The notes under the pieces are model-generated. The model did not search any database. It was not told the DNA's origin and saw only the letters and a list, made by a program, of their open reading frames with translations. A stretch of DNA of 64,000 bases from Sphingobium vermicomposti. Its GTDB lineage: Bacteria > Pseudomonadota > Alphaproteobacteria > Sphingomonadales > Sphingomonadaceae. Shown piece by piece: positions 25,145 through 34,998 of the stretch. The stretch is from assembly GCF_011762025.1 (NCBI RefSeq), contig NZ_JAASQR010000002.1, positions 919,638-983,637 of the forward strand, read 5' to 3'. The translations under genes were made by a program, and so were the position numbers. How positions within the stretch are numbered: the first letter of the stretch is position 1; every line of letters begins with the position of its first letter.

Positions 25145-26353
25145 TCAACGCCCTATCGTCTTGAGCGCACGATCCAGATCATCGATCACATCGTCCGGGT
25201 CTTCCAGCCCGACATTCAGGCGCAGCATATCCTCGGTAATGCCCACTTCCAGCCGCGCTTCCTCGGCCATGCCGTAATGCGTGGTTGAGGCAGGATGGGT
25301 CATCAGCGAACGGGAATCCCCGATATTATTGCTGATGTCGACCAGTTCCAGACCATTGAGCAGGCCATGCGCTTCCTTGCGCCCCCCGCCGACGTAAAGC
25401 GAAAAGATAGGCCCGGCCATATCCATCTGCCGCATGGCCAAATTATGCTGCGGATGGCTTTCCAGGCCCGGATACAGCACCTTGGCTACCCGGCCTTCCA
25501 GAAACTTTGCGACCTTGATCGCATTTTCGCTCTGGCGGCGGATACGCAGGTCCAGCGTCTCCAGACCTTTCAGAACCACCCAGGCATTGAACGCGCTCAG
25601 CGTCGGCCCGGTGTTGCGGTGGAAGGGCAGCAGCGTGTTGATGATGAAATCTTCCGTGCCGCAAATGGCCCCTGCCAGCACGCGGCCTTGCCCGTCCATC
25701 ATCTTGGTCGCGCTATAGGCGACCACGTCTGCGCCGAAATCCATCGGACGCTGGAGCGCGGGCGTGGCAAAGGCATTGTCGACCACGCTGACGATGCCAT
25801 GTTTCTTCGCGATACCGCAGACCGCTTCCAGGTCGACCACGTCCATCGTCGGATTGGCGGGTGTCTCGAAGAAGAAAACCTTGGTGTTCGGCCTGATCGC
25901 CGCTTCCCAGGCGGCATTGTCGGTCGCATCGACGGTCGTCGCCTCTATCCCGAATTTGGGCAGCAATGTATCGGTCAGCCAGCGACAGGACCCGAACAAC
26001 GCCTTGCCAGCCACGACATGATCGCCTGCCGACAGCTGACACAGAAGCGCCGCCGTCATCGCCGCCATGCCCGTCGCGGTTGCACGGCACGCCTCTGCAC
26101 CTTCCAATAGGGCGATGCGCTTTTCCAGCATTTCCACGGTCGGGTTTTGCAGGCGGCTGTAAGTCATGCCCTGCTGTTCCCCAGCGAAGCGCGCCGCGGC
26201 ATCCTCCGCCCGGTCGTAGCTGTAGCCGCTCGTCAGAAACAATGCTTCGGACGTCTCACCCCACTCGCTGCGCGCGCTGCCACCACGCACGGCCAAAGTC
26301 GCCGGACGCCAGTTCTTGGTGATTTCCGGGTCCTGCCCGCTCTTGCGCTTCAT
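25145..26353 (-). CDS. metZ: O-succinylhomoserine sulfhydrylase
   Basis: MetZ makes homocysteine directly from O-succinylhomoserine and sulfide, a PLP-dependent step of methionine synthesis. The 402-residue protein belongs to the Cys/Met-metabolism PLP family. The PLP lysine is in YSATKMMDGQGR (about residue 217), and ENPTVEMLEKR-like contacts appear as LQNPTVEMLEKRIALLEGAE. SRSLMTHPASTTHYG and EVGITEDMLRLNVGLED near the C-terminus are diagnostic of MetZ-like enzymes. It lies 12 bp after leuB on the same strand, leaving no room for a riboswitch between them. Confidence 0.93.
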   Translation of the reverse strand: MKRKSGQDPEITKNWRPATLAVRGGSARSEWGETSEALFLTSGYSYDRAEDAAARFAGEQQGMTYSRLQNPTVEMLEKRIALLEGAEACRATATGMAAMTAALLCQLSAGDHVVAGKALFGSCRWLTDTLLPKFGIEATTVDATDNAAWEAAIRPNTKVFFFETPANPTMDVVDLEAVCGIAKKHGIVSVVDNAFATPALQRPMDFGADVVAYSATKMMDGQGRVLAGAICGTEDFIINTLLPFHRNTGPTLSAFNAWVVLKGLETLDLRIRRQSENAIKVAKFLEGRVAKVLYPGLESHPQHNLAMRQMDMAGPIFSLYVGGGRKEAHGLLNGLELVDISNNIGDSRSLMTHPASTTHYGMAEEARLEVGITEDMLRLNVGLEDPDDVIDDLDRALKTIGR

Positions 26354-26365
26354 ATCGTCAAATCC

Positions 26366-27412
26366 TCAAGCCAGTGCCGCCAGAACCGCGTCGCCCATTG
26401 CGACCGTGGTCATCGTGCCGCCCAGGTCAGGACTGCGTGCGCCGCCGGCCAATGCCTTGGCCACCGCCTTCTCGATCCGGTCCGCCTGTTCAGGCTGGTT
26501 CAGCGAATAGCGCAACATCATGGCTGCAGACAGGATCGTTGCCAACGGATTGGCCTTGCCCTGTCCCGCAATGTCCGGCGCGGAACCGTGGATCGGCTCG
26601 TACAGCCCCTGATTGCTGTCGTTAAGTGTGGCCGACGCCAGCATGCCTATCGACCCGACGCACATGCTCGCCTGGTCGGACAGGATGTCGCCGAACATGT
26701 TACCGGTGACGATCACGTCGAACTGGCCGGGATTGCGCACCAGCTGCATCGCGGCATTATCGACATACATGTGGCTAAGGGCGACGTCGGGATATTCCGC
26801 CGACACCTCGATCACCACGTCGCGCCACAACTGACTGGTTTCCAGCACATTGGCCTTATCCACCGAACACAGCTTGCCGCGCCGCGCACGCGCCGCCTGG
26901 AAGCCCTGATGCGCAATCTTGCGCACCTGTTCCTCATTATAGGACATGATGTCATAGCCCTCGCGCAGGCCCTCGGCTGTCTTGCGCATGCCCTTTTCGC
27001 CGAAATAGACGTCGCCATTGGTCTCGCGCACGATCAGCAGGTCGATGGCGCTCGCCACCTCCTTCTTCAGCGCGGACGCATCCGCCAGTTCAGGGAATAC
27101 CTTTGCCGGGCGCAGGTTGGAAAACAGGCCCATCGCCTTGCGCAGACCCAGGATCGCCTGTTCAGGGCGCAAATGCCGTTCAAGCGAGTCACAATCGGGA
27201 TCGCCCACTGCGCCGAACAGGATGGCATCGGCGCGCCTGGCCAGTTCCAGTGTTTCGGGTGGCAGCGGATGGCCGACTGCCTTGTAGGCCGCGCCGCCGA
27301 CCAGGCCTTCTTCATAGGTCAGGCCATCGATCCCCAGCGCATCCAGCACGCGCTTCGCCTGCGCGATGATTTCCGGGCCGATACCGTCTCCGGGAAAAAG
27401 GGCGATCAACAT
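26366..27412 (-). CDS. leuB: 3-isopropylmalate dehydrogenase
   Basis: LeuB oxidatively decarboxylates 3-isopropylmalate with NAD in leucine biosynthesis. The 348-residue product shows [38 protein letters not shown] (substrate arginines), the catalytic [15 protein letters not shown] and [15 protein letters not shown], and the metal-binding [30 protein letters not shown] is the NAD-specificity region. ATG 27412 is chosen because GAGG lies 6 bases upstream and it matches the family start; an ATG at 27424 is possible. It precedes metZ in an amino-acid biosynthesis pair. Confidence 0.95.
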   Translation of the reverse strand: MLIALFPGDGIGPEIIAQAKRVLDALGIDGLTYEEGLVGGAAYKAVGHPLPPETLELARRADAILFGAVGDPDCDSLERHLRPEQAILGLRKAMGLFSNLRPAKVFPELADASALKKEVASAIDLLIVRETNGDVYFGEKGMRKTAEGLREGYDIMSYNEEQVRKIAHQGFQAARARRGKLCSVDKANVLETSQLWRDVVIEVSAEYPDVALSHMYVDNAAMQLVRNPGQFDVIVTGNMFGDILSDQASMCVGSIGMLASATLNDSNQGLYEPIHGSAPDIAGQGKANPLATILSAAMMLRYSLNQPEQADRIEKAVAKALAGGARSPDLGGTMTTVAMGDAVLAALA

Positions 27413-27524
27413 GTCCAACCTCATTCAAAATCACATCGTCCGCGTGGCAGCGAACAGTCGCCCGCCCTTGCAAGATGCGGCCGCCGCGCGCAAGGCGTGA
27501 TTTGCCATATGGGATGGCGCGCGC

Positions 27525-28259
27525 CTATCCCACGGCCCGTCCCAGCCTTTCGACCAGCCGTGCCCGCGCCGCCAGCACATCGGCGCGCCAATCGGTCAGT
27601 ACGGACCGTTCAAGGAAGAACCCGGTCAGGCGCAATCCGTCCAGAATCGCGGACCAATCGCCAGATCCGCCTTCCAGTAAAAAGGCAGGCAGCGGCAACA
27701 ATCGGCTTTCATAGCCTACGGCTCCCGCCCGGCTGACAGCGGCAGCGCTACGCGGGCTGACATAGGCCAGGTCGCCATTGCCGCCCGTCGCCGCACATCG
27801 GCCAAGGTCTAGCCCGAACCCCAGTTCCGCCAGCAGCAGCAGTTCGTAACGCACCAGCGCCGCTGCCCAGCCGCGCGCGGCAGGGGCAGCCTCCACCGCG
27901 CCCAGCACACCGTCGAGCGCCTGATAGAGCGCCGGGCAAGGCGTGCCTTCGGACAAGGTCGCGGCAGTCAGCGCGCAGGCCCAATCGATGGCGGCGGCGG
28001 GCAAGGGTTCCGAGAGCAATGGCGCGCGGCTATGTTCCAGTTCGACGGTAAGCCCCGCCAGATGCTCTTCCGTGCGCGCCCGAAACTCCGCCTTCACACC
28101 GTTGCCCGGCAACAGCACAGGCCGCATCGCCCGCGACCGCCCACCCCGGACATAGCCGGCCTGCAAGCCGTGGTCAGGCGTCAGCAGCCTGGCGATCGCC
28201 CCATGTTCACCATGGTGACGCACAGCGCAAATCAGAGCGGATGTGATCAGCGTCGGCAT
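27525..28259 (-). CDS. recO: DNA repair protein RecO
   Basis: RecO loads RecA onto SSB-coated single-stranded DNA in the RecFOR recombination pathway. The 244-residue protein has the N-terminal OB-fold of the family: [20 protein letters not shown], then [19 protein letters not shown], an arrangement conserved in alphaproteobacterial RecO. A helical domain follows ([25 protein letters not shown]). A zinc site seen in some RecO proteins is not complete here. It is divergent from the sensor kinase gene at 28389, with 129 bp between them. Confidence 0.9.
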   Translation of the reverse strand: MPTLITSALICAVRHHGEHGAIARLLTPDHGLQAGYVRGGRSRAMRPVLLPGNGVKAEFRARTEEHLAGLTVELEHSRAPLLSEPLPAAAIDWACALTAATLSEGTPCPALYQALDGVLGAVEAAPAARGWAAALVRYELLLLAELGFGLDLGRCAATGGNGDLAYVSPRSAAAVSRAGAVGYESRLLPLPAFLLEGGSGDWSAILDGLRLTGFFLERSVLTDWRADVLAARARLVERLGRAVG

Positions 28260-28388
28260 GCGCCCTCCTTACAGCCGCCACCGCCGCAACGCCATCTGCC
28301 TTACCGCTCTGCGCTCATTCCGATATCAGTTGATTTCGGCTTCTGCGCATGGTCAAGTCATGCAGGGGTTGTCGGGGGACATATCGCC

Positions 28389-30104
28389 ATGTTGAATATG
28401 CCACGGGCGACATCCTTCGTGATGGATCGCCTGGTGCTTTGGTTGGGCCGTTCACCGACGCTGGGCTTTGCCATATCCCGCGTCGCTTTTGCGTTTGCCG
28501 CAACCTGGCAGATCGAAGCCATGTTCAGCAGCGAGCCCGATTTCGCACGCACAGTATTGGGCCTGCAGACCGGCATCTGGCTGTGGACCCTGGCCAGCAT
28601 CGCCCAACATCTCGCCAGCCCGCCGCTGGGGCTATTGTTGCGGCCCATATCGCTGTTCGTCGACCTCATCGTGTTTCTTTCCGCCATCGTCCTGTGCCCG
28701 CCACTTCAGGTTGCGGCGCTGGCCTGCCTGTTCTTCGTGGCGTGGTCGGCATCCGACCGGTTCGGGCGGGGCTCCATCATCGTGTTGGCGCTTTGCCTGA
28801 TGCTGACTTTCCTGGCGCGAAGCTATTACGAAGCCTGGGCCTCGACACGCTCCGTGGCGGAGGTCGATCGGGCGATCGACGGCATCACCGTCCTGATCGG
28901 TTGCACCATCGCGGCTGCGATGCTGAGCATGTCGATCCTGGAAAAGCGACTGATCAGTTGGTCCGAACGACTGCAAGGCGTGGGGGTGTCTTTTCAGAAG
29001 TCACTTGCCGCCTTCGTCGTGGAACAGGTCTTCAACCTGATGGCGGCCCGTTACTGCGCTTTGGTCTGGCAAATGTCGGACCAGGGCACCATCCACTGCG
29101 AGATTATCGATGCCGAAGGCGCGCGCACCCTCTCGCTGCCCGACAAACAGATCGATAGCCTGCTCAGCATCGCGCCGCGCGACGCACCCTTTCTATATGC
29201 CAGCCAGTCAAGACGCGTGCTCCTGCGGAACCGCCTGGGGATTTTCCGCAGCGAAAATGCGCCGGACACGACGGAGGCGGTGCTGGACGTGTTTGGGCCG
29301 GGCCAGGGGACGAGCTTCCAGATCCAGTCCGGCGAACTGCGCGGTCGCATGTTCATCGGAGCGCGGCACGGCTGGTCACCGGCCGTCTTGCTGCGATCCT
29401 TGCGCATACAGGAAGGTTTGGAGTTGTTCCTCGAACGCCATTTCTTCTTCCTGGCTTGGCGCGATCGCACCTTTGCCGAAGCGCGGCTGGCGCTCAGTCA
29501 TGACCTTCATGACAGCGTCTTGCAAACACTTGCAGCCCTGCGCGTCCGGCTCGTCACCACTATCCGCGGTCTTTCCGCCATGGATGCGCCGAACCAACTG
29601 GCAGAACTGCGGGCGATGGAGGAACTTGTCACCGCCGAACAGGCGCACCTGCGCCGCCTGCTCGCATCCAATGAAGCGGCCAGCAGCGGCAAGGTCGATC
29701 TGGGCGTTCAAGTGGAACGTTGCTGCCGCTTCATATCCCTGCAGTGGGGCGTGGAATGTCTACTCAACCCTGTAGACCGCGCGATCATCGTATCGCCGGA
29801 AACGGCGACCGAAGTCGAATTCCTGATCCGCGAAGCAACGGCCAATGCCGTCAAACACGCCGCGGCCCGCCACATTGTCGTTTCACTGGCGCAGGCGGAC
29901 GACGAAATTCTGATCGCGCTCAAGGACAATCCCGGCGCGCATCCCATATCGCGCGAAACCTATACCGGCGACTTCGAACTGCAGTCGCAGTCCATAATGA
30001 AGCGACTGACGAAGGTAGGCGGGACGGCCTACTTCCATAATTTAAGCATCAATTCACTCATTTCGATTAGATTACCCTCATCTTTACCGAGGTTCCCAGC
30101 ATGA
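28389..30104 (+). CDS. Membrane sensor histidine kinase, HisKA_3 (NarX/DegS-like) type
   Basis: The 571-residue kinase has about six transmembrane helices in the first 190 residues, a GAF-like cytoplasmic region and a HisKA_3 phosphoacceptor domain with His374 in SHDLHDSVLQTL. The ATPase domain has the N-box EATANAVKHAAA. The glycine boxes are degenerate: only DNPG is visible, then QSIMKRLTKVGG. The ATG at 28389 follows GGGGGAC at 9 bases. The stop overlaps the start of the response regulator (ATGA), so kinase and regulator form an operon. A second kinase with the same C-terminal design lies at 45146-46843, on the other side of the tad operon. Confidence 0.88.
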   Translation: MLNMPRATSFVMDRLVLWLGRSPTLGFAISRVAFAFAATWQIEAMFSSEPDFARTVLGLQTGIWLWTLASIAQHLASPPLGLLLRPISLFVDLIVFLSAIVLCPPLQVAALACLFFVAWSASDRFGRGSIIVLALCLMLTFLARSYYEAWASTRSVAEVDRAIDGITVLIGCTIAAAMLSMSILEKRLISWSERLQGVGVSFQKSLAAFVVEQVFNLMAARYCALVWQMSDQGTIHCEIIDAEGARTLSLPDKQIDSLLSIAPRDAPFLYASQSRRVLLRNRLGIFRSENAPDTTEAVLDVFGPGQGTSFQIQSGELRGRMFIGARHGWSPAVLLRSLRIQEGLELFLERHFFFLAWRDRTFAEARLALSHDLHDSVLQTLAALRVRLVTTIRGLSAMDAPNQLAELRAMEELVTAEQAHLRRLLASNEAASSGKVDLGVQVERCCRFISLQWGVECLLNPVDRAIIVSPETATEVEFLIREATANAVKHAAARHIVVSLAQADDEILIALKDNPGAHPISRETYTGDFELQSQSIMKRLTKVGGTAYFHNLSINSLISIRLPSSLPRFPA

Positions 30105-30757
30105 TGGCCCAGATTGCAATAGTCGACGATCATCCAATCTTTCTGGACGGTATGGCGCAGTTTTTAAGCTCACATGGCCACGACGTCATTTTCTGCGCTC
30201 GATCGGTGGAAGAAGCCGTCAACCAGATACAAGCGCAGCAACCCGACCTCCTGATCCTGGACGTCAGCATGAAGGACGGCGGCGGCCTTGCGGTGCTTTC
30301 GGCCATACGCGGCAGCGGAAGCTCGGTCCCGGTGATCTTCATGACCGTCCATATTCGCCCCGAACAGACGCTCGAAGCCATCAAGCTGGGAATTGACGGC
30401 GTGGTACTGAAGGACAGCGATCCCAACGAACTTCTCGATTGCATCGATCAGGTGTTGAAAGGGAACAAGAGCATCGCCCCCTTCGTGATGGAGCAGGCGC
30501 TGGTGCACAGCATATCCGCGCCAGCCAATGACGTGAATGTTCTGGCGGCGCTGACGGAGCGGGAACTTGAAATTTCCGGCTTGATCCGTGCGGGCCTGCG
30601 CAACCGGGAAATCGCGGCGCGTTGCGGCCTTACCGAGGGTACGGTAAAGGTTCACCTGCACAGCATCTTCCAGAAGCTGGGCATAAAATCTCGATCGGAA
30701 CTCATCATCATCATGCTGTCGATTGACAGCGAAATGCCTGCGGTCAGCTCGATTTAA
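30101..30757 (+). CDS. NarL/FixJ-family response regulator
   Basis: The 218-residue regulator has a receiver domain with acidic pocket DD at residues 9-10, phosphoacceptor Asp54 in LLILDVSMKDGG and the conserved Lys in VVLKDSDP. The C-terminal LuxR-type helix-turn-helix reads LTERELEISGLIRAGLRNRE then IAARCGLTEGTVKVHLHSIF, closing with KLGIKSRSEL. It is coupled to the kinase by a 4-bp overlap. Its stop faces the last gene of the tad operon with 39 bp between, so pilus or adhesin genes are plausible targets, though this is inference. Confidence 0.92.
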   Translation: MMAQIAIVDDHPIFLDGMAQFLSSHGHDVIFCARSVEEAVNQIQAQQPDLLILDVSMKDGGGLAVLSAIRGSGSSVPVIFMTVHIRPEQTLEAIKLGIDGVVLKDSDPNELLDCIDQVLKGNKSIAPFVMEQALVHSISAPANDVNVLAALTERELEISGLIRAGLRNREIAARCGLTEGTVKVHLHSIFQKLGIKSRSELIIIMLSIDSEMPAVSSI

Positions 30758-30796
30758 GTCAGTAGGTCCAGGGACCTGCGCTCAAGCATCCTGCCT

Positions 30797-31321
30797 CTAA
30801 CGAAGCGGTTTGACGAACGTGGGCAGATGGACTGCGCCGCTGGGATTGGGACCGGTCATATAAAGCGCCATGATCGTGCCTAACGCAATGGCCACGCCAT
30901 AAGGGATAGGCCCCTTCGCAGCGAATATCGCCAGCGATGAATTGTCGCGCGTCGCGCGCGGCACCATCCGTCGCACGGCGATGATGACGAGAGCCAGGAT
31001 GCCTCCACCCATCGTCACATAGACGAACCAGGGCAGCGCTGCATTCCAGTCGAACCACAAGGCGCAAGCCGCCAGCAGCTTGACATCGCCTCCCCCCATC
31101 CACTGCATCGCGAACAGGCCCGCACCGAGCGCGAAAATGGCAAGGAACAGGGTGACATTCTGCCAGACGCCACTTTCCCAGCCCACCACGGCGACCCAGG
31201 GCACGAACAGGCCCAAAACCGCTAATGGGATGATGTTGGAAATCCTTAGCCGGGCCATGTCCTCCAACGCGGCGGCGACGAGAAGGAGGGTCAGGGCGAG
31301 CAGGATCAGGTCCTTGATCAT
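30797..31321 (-). CDS. cpaA: Prepilin peptidase CpaA/TadV
   Basis: This inner-membrane aspartic protease cleaves the leader of Flp and pseudopilins. The 174-residue protein has about five transmembrane helices and the two catalytic aspartates of the A24 family: EDMARLRISN (about residue 21) and GGGDVKLLAA (about residue 79). It lacks the methylase half of classical type IV prepilin peptidases, as expected for TadV. It is the last gene of the tad operon, and its start overlaps the stop of the TPR gene (31318-31321). Confidence 0.93.
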   Translation of the reverse strand: MIKDLILLALTLLLVAAALEDMARLRISNIIPLAVLGLFVPWVAVVGWESGVWQNVTLFLAIFALGAGLFAMQWMGGGDVKLLAACALWFDWNAALPWFVYVTMGGGILALVIIAVRRMVPRATRDNSSLAIFAAKGPIPYGVAIALGTIMALYMTGPNPSGAVHLPTFVKPLR

Positions 31322-32133
31322 GGCTTTTCAGGTCCGATCGTTGCGAGTGCAGCGGCAGCTTCCGGCATGAACCGTTCGGATTGCGTCATCGCCTGGCTTA
31401 GATAGGCGCGCGCCTTTGCCGCATTTCCGATGCGCAGTGCGACCTGCCCCGCGTTGGTGAGCCGCTTTGCCCAGCCATCCGCATCATCGGCAGGTCTGCG
31501 ACTTATGCCCTGTCCGGCCATGACATAGGCGGCATCTCCATTGGCGATGATCCTTGCATCGTCCGGCGCGATCTTTCGTGCATTGTCGAATATGACCACC
31601 GCCTTGTCCGCCTTGCCTTGCGCCATCAGCGACAGCCCGTAATTGTTGAGCACCTGCACCGGCCTGTCCGTCAATTGAAACGCCCGTTCATAGGCGGCGG
31701 CGCTCAATGACCAGGATTGTTCCTGATCATAGGCCACGGCGAGCGCGCTCCATGCCCGCCAGCGCCCAGGACAGCTATCGACGGCGCGGCTCAGCGGCGT
31801 CAGCGATTGCCCCGCCCGACCGAGACGCAATCTGGCGATGCCCAGCCCCTCGTTGACCCGACAATCATCCGATCCCGCGTTACTGATGGCAGCGAAGCGT
31901 GTTTCCGCCTCCTGCACCTCTCCCTTGGCCAGCGCCAGCCGGGCCGTGGCAATTTCGACTGGCCGCGATCCAGGCTCCGATGCGCTGCGCCATTGGGCCA
32001 GCATGGTTTGCGCCTGCAATATTCGGCTGCCATCGATCGCGTCGTCGATCATCCGCGCATAGTCGACCGTGGGCGCGGGACTGGTCGCACCCGCTAACGG
32101 CGCTGCCGCCGCGAGCAGCAGGGCAAAGCTCAT
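31318..32133 (-). CDS. TPR protein of the tad locus
   Basis: The 271-residue protein starts with a signal-like segment (MSFALLLAAAAPLAGATS) and then has several TPR-like helix pairs, for example DSCPGRWRAWSALAVAYDQE, LSAAAYERAFQLTDRPVQVL and GKADKAVVIFDNARKIAPDD. It probably acts in the periplasm as a scaffold for pilus assembly, by analogy with TadD-type proteins. The ATG at 32133 overlaps the tadD stop by 4 bp, and the stop overlaps the cpaA start by 4 bp; these overlaps decide the start over a longer frame from 32211. Confidence 0.85.
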   Translation of the reverse strand: MSFALLLAAAAPLAGATSPAPTVDYARMIDDAIDGSRILQAQTMLAQWRSASEPGSRPVEIATARLALAKGEVQEAETRFAAISNAGSDDCRVNEGLGIARLRLGRAGQSLTPLSRAVDSCPGRWRAWSALAVAYDQEQSWSLSAAAYERAFQLTDRPVQVLNNYGLSLMAQGKADKAVVIFDNARKIAPDDARIIANGDAAYVMAGQGISRRPADDADGWAKRLTNAGQVALRIGNAAKARAYLSQAMTQSERFMPEAAAALATIGPEKP

Positions 32134-33005
32134 CCCAGGCTCCTGCCCCAGCTCCACAGCTGCTGGAACAGGCTGTCGCGTCCGCCATCCCCGCCCGCCA
32201 GGCTGGCGCATTTGCCGGATGCTTCTGCCCGATCCTCTGATGTGGCGGTCGAACGCTTTTCATCAACCACAATCTGGGCCTTGCCTTCAGGTGCGCAATC
32301 AGGCCGCGCGTCCGGCTCCCCGGCAGCCGATACGATCGGCGCGGTGATCCGGTGTGCCAGCGCCACCGTAGCTGTCCCTTTGCCCTCATCGGCGACCGTG
32401 ACGATGGTAGTGTTCAGCCGAGGGATCATCGTCCCCGGCAGCCCACCGCCCGCGCTCGATACCCGCAGACGCACTTCCCCCATGGAAACGCGTTCCAACC
32501 CAGTGGTTGCGAGCCGCACAGGTACGGCGGCAGGAACCGCAGTGCGTCCTGCTGCCAGTTGCGCCAGCGTCGGTCGTTTGCCCGCTACCGGGATCGTCGC
32601 TCCTGCGCCATTCAGTTGCGCCATCAGCGCGTCGGCTTCACCACGCCGTCCTTCTGCCCTCAAACTGCGCGCGAAGTTGCGATGGATACGCTTGTCCCCC
32701 GGTGCACGGGCCAGGGCCAGTTCGAAGAAATCCCGCGCCAGGTCATGCCGTCCCATCGCCGCATAGCTGATGGCCACCCCATTCAGCGCGTGCGCATTGG
32801 CAGGGTCCTTGCGCATCCCCCTTCTGTAAGCATCCAGCGCCAGCGCATGTTCGCCACGCGAAAACAGGATGTCGCCACGCGCCAGAGCGTCCTGCGCCGC
32901 CATGCCTGCGTCATTGTTCACTGACTGGATGGCCACGTTCCTTGCAGCAGGACCACAAGCGGCAGTCGCCATGACCAGCGCGACAAGCATAGTCTTCCTG
33001 TTCAT
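32130..33005 (-). CDS. tadD: TadD-like TPR lipoprotein
   Basis: TadD is a lipoprotein needed for assembly or localisation of the Tad secretin. The 291-residue product has a lipobox (ATAAC, Cys17) after a short hydrophobic core. TPR units follow at about residues 38-130: ALARGDILFSRGEHALALDA, AHALNGVAISYAAMGRHDLA and RDFFELALARAPGDKRIHRN. The second half (about residues 150-260) is beta-rich and unassigned. It is followed by the second TPR gene with a 4-bp overlap. Confidence 0.88.
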   Translation of the reverse strand: MNRKTMLVALVMATAACGPAARNVAIQSVNNDAGMAAQDALARGDILFSRGEHALALDAYRRGMRKDPANAHALNGVAISYAAMGRHDLARDFFELALARAPGDKRIHRNFARSLRAEGRRGEADALMAQLNGAGATIPVAGKRPTLAQLAAGRTAVPAAVPVRLATTGLERVSMGEVRLRVSSAGGGLPGTMIPRLNTTIVTVADEGKGTATVALAHRITAPIVSAAGEPDARPDCAPEGKAQIVVDEKRSTATSEDRAEASGKCASLAGGDGGRDSLFQQLWSWGRSLG

Positions 33006-33020
33006 GCCCCCATCCCCCTT

Positions 33021-33989
33021 CTATCTTGTCATCACCGGCAGGATATCGCGCACCACGCGCACCACCGCCGGCAACATCAGCACGCCGATCATCACCGGCA
33101 ACATGCACGCTACCAGCGGCACCGACAGCAGGACCGGCAGTCGATGCGCCTTTTCCTCGGCCCGCATCCGCCGTTTTTCCCGCATCTCCGCCGCGTAGAT
33201 CCGCAACGTCTGCCCCACGCTGGAACCCAGCTGATCGGATTGGATCAGCAATGTGGCGAAGGATCGAATTTCATCGACGTCCACGTCATCCGCCATCCGG
33301 CGCAGCGCGTCGCCACGGCTTCGCCCCGCACGCAGTTCCAGCACCACCTTGCCCAATGTTGCCGAAACCAGCGGATGGGAAATGGCCAGCTCCCGGCCCA
33401 CCCGGTCCATCGCCGCTTCCAGGCCCAACCCAGCCTCCACGCACACCAGCATCAGGTCCAGCGCGTCGGGAAATCCGTGGACGATCGCTTCCTGCCGCCT
33501 GGCCGCCTTGGCCGAAATGAAGAGGTTGGGCAGATACAGCCCCAGCACAGCCACCATGGAGGCCATGAAATAAAGCTTCAAGGCGCTGGGCGGTTCGGCC
33601 TTCCCCAGTGAAAACATCAGTAGCATCGCAGGCAGTGCCAGCGTCAGCACCAGGCGAATGAACGTGAAAACCTTCGGCGCTTCGGGCGACGCATAACCGG
33701 CGGCGATCAGGCGGCGGCGCAGGCTGTCATTCTTCGTATCAGCCAATGAAATGCCCAGCTTTTCGATCCGGTCGACCAGTTTTTTCCATTCGCCCGCATT
33801 GCGTTCATTCCGCAGGCTCTGGCCGCTGCCTTCGACGGCTGATGACGTTCCGACGAGGTCCAGTCGGCTGCGCACCCTGGCGTTGCGCATCACCATTTCC
33901 GACACGCCATAGACGAGGGCGACGATCCCGACGAACAGCAGGACCAGCAACACCGGCCGAAGCTGCGATATAAGGGCTAGGTCCAGCAT
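33021..33989 (-). CDS. tadC: TadC, type II secretion F-domain inner-membrane protein
   Basis: TadC is one of the two inner-membrane platform proteins of the Flp pilus machine. The 322-residue protein has an N-terminal helix, a cytoplasmic loop and a GspF domain with LDLMLVCVEAGLGLEAAMDR, then ELRAGRSRGDALRRMADDVD and SFATLLIQSDQLGSSVGQTL. Two C-terminal hydrophobic helices (VPLVACMLPVMIGVLMLPAV) close the protein. It lies 4 bp after tadB and 15 bp before tadD. Confidence 0.93.
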   Translation of the reverse strand: MLDLALISQLRPVLLVLLFVGIVALVYGVSEMVMRNARVRSRLDLVGTSSAVEGSGQSLRNERNAGEWKKLVDRIEKLGISLADTKNDSLRRRLIAAGYASPEAPKVFTFIRLVLTLALPAMLLMFSLGKAEPPSALKLYFMASMVAVLGLYLPNLFISAKAARRQEAIVHGFPDALDLMLVCVEAGLGLEAAMDRVGRELAISHPLVSATLGKVVLELRAGRSRGDALRRMADDVDVDEIRSFATLLIQSDQLGSSVGQTLRIYAAEMREKRRMRAEEKAHRLPVLLSVPLVACMLPVMIGVLMLPAVVRVVRDILPVMTR

Positions 33990-33993
33990 CAGG

Positions 33994-34998
33994 TCACACT
34001 TTCAGGTCAACCATGCGGCGTATCGTCACAAAGCCGATGATGTAGAGGATGATCAGCCCGGAAAAGCCGAAAATGAACATGGGGTCCTGCGCAATGTCGA
34101 GGTAGAAGGCCGGATTGATCAGGAACAGCGCGACAAAGGCTAGGATCGGCAGGGCGGTGAGCATGACGGCGGTCATGCGGCCTTCTGAACTCAGCGCCCG
34201 CACCTTCATGAACAGGCTAGCCCGCTCGCGGACGACGCCCGACAGATTTTCAAGGATCTCCGCCAGGTTGCCACCCGTTTCCGCCTGAACGGACAGCGAA
34301 ATGACGAACATGTGCATTTCGTTCATATCCCACCGTTCGGCCATGCGCTGCAATGCGTCGCGCAGGTCGGACCCGTATGTGACCTCGTCCACCACGATGC
34401 CGAATTCGCTGCCGATGGGGTCCTTCATTTCCTTGGTAAGCAGGTCCAGCGCCGCCGCGATGGGATGGCCCGCCCGCAACCCACGGACAAAGGTGTCCAG
34501 AGCGACGGGGAATTGCTCCTCCATCTTTTTGCGCCGCCGCTGGCTCATGCGGCCCAGCACCATGACCGGCAGGATCACGCCCAGCGAACCAGCAAATGCC
34601 GCGGCCATGACGACCATTCCGGCGGTCAGCCCATATCCGGCCATGATCCCGCCGACCAGGACCAGGACAAACAGCAACCCGGTCGCGATTGTCATGATCG
34701 TCAGGATCGTGCGCGCGGGTATGCTCAACCCCGCGCCATGCAGGGCCCGGACCACCGACAGGGCTATGCGACCGAACAGATTATCGCGATTGAAGTTCAA
34801 CGAATCGTCATTCCGCCGCAGCTTCGACAGCACGGTGCTGCGCTCATAACCCGCAGCGATCATCTTGAGCCTGCGGTTCAGCACATGTTCCTTGCCAGCG
34901 CGCCCCCGCAACCAGCCTGTCACGCCTTCAATCGTCAGGATCACCGCTGCAAATAGCAGGATCAGGACAAGGATGCGGATATAAAGCGGGTTCATCAC
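33994..34998 (-). CDS. tadB: TadB, type II secretion F-domain inner-membrane protein
   Basis: TadB pairs with TadC as the platform that couples the CpaF ATPase to pilus assembly. The 334-residue product has about four transmembrane helices and a GspF domain with [40 protein letters not shown] and [20 protein letters not shown]. The last of these is the family signature. Its first codons overlap the cpaF stop by 4 bp (34995-34998); start codons at 34998 and 34995 are both ATG. Confidence 0.93.
   Translation of the reverse strand: MMNPLYIRILVLILLFAAVILTIEGVTGWLRGRAGKEHVLNRRLKMIAAGYERSTVLSKLRRNDDSLNFNRDNLFGRIALSVVRALHGAGLSIPARTILTIMTIATGLLFVLVLVGGIMAGYGLTAGMVVMAAAFAGSLGVILPVMVLGRMSQRRRKKMEEQFPVALDTFVRGLRAGHPIAAALDLLTKEMKDPIGSEFGIVVDEVTYGSDLRDALQRMAERWDMNEMHMFVISLSVQAETGGNLAEILENLSGVVRERASLFMKVRALSSEGRMTAVMLTALPILAFVALFLINPAFYLDIAQDPMFIFGFSGLIILYIIGFVTIRRMVDLKV

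Noticed and set aside
26354..26365. SAM riboswitch before metZ
   Set aside because: Only 12 bp separate leuB and metZ, too short for any riboswitch.
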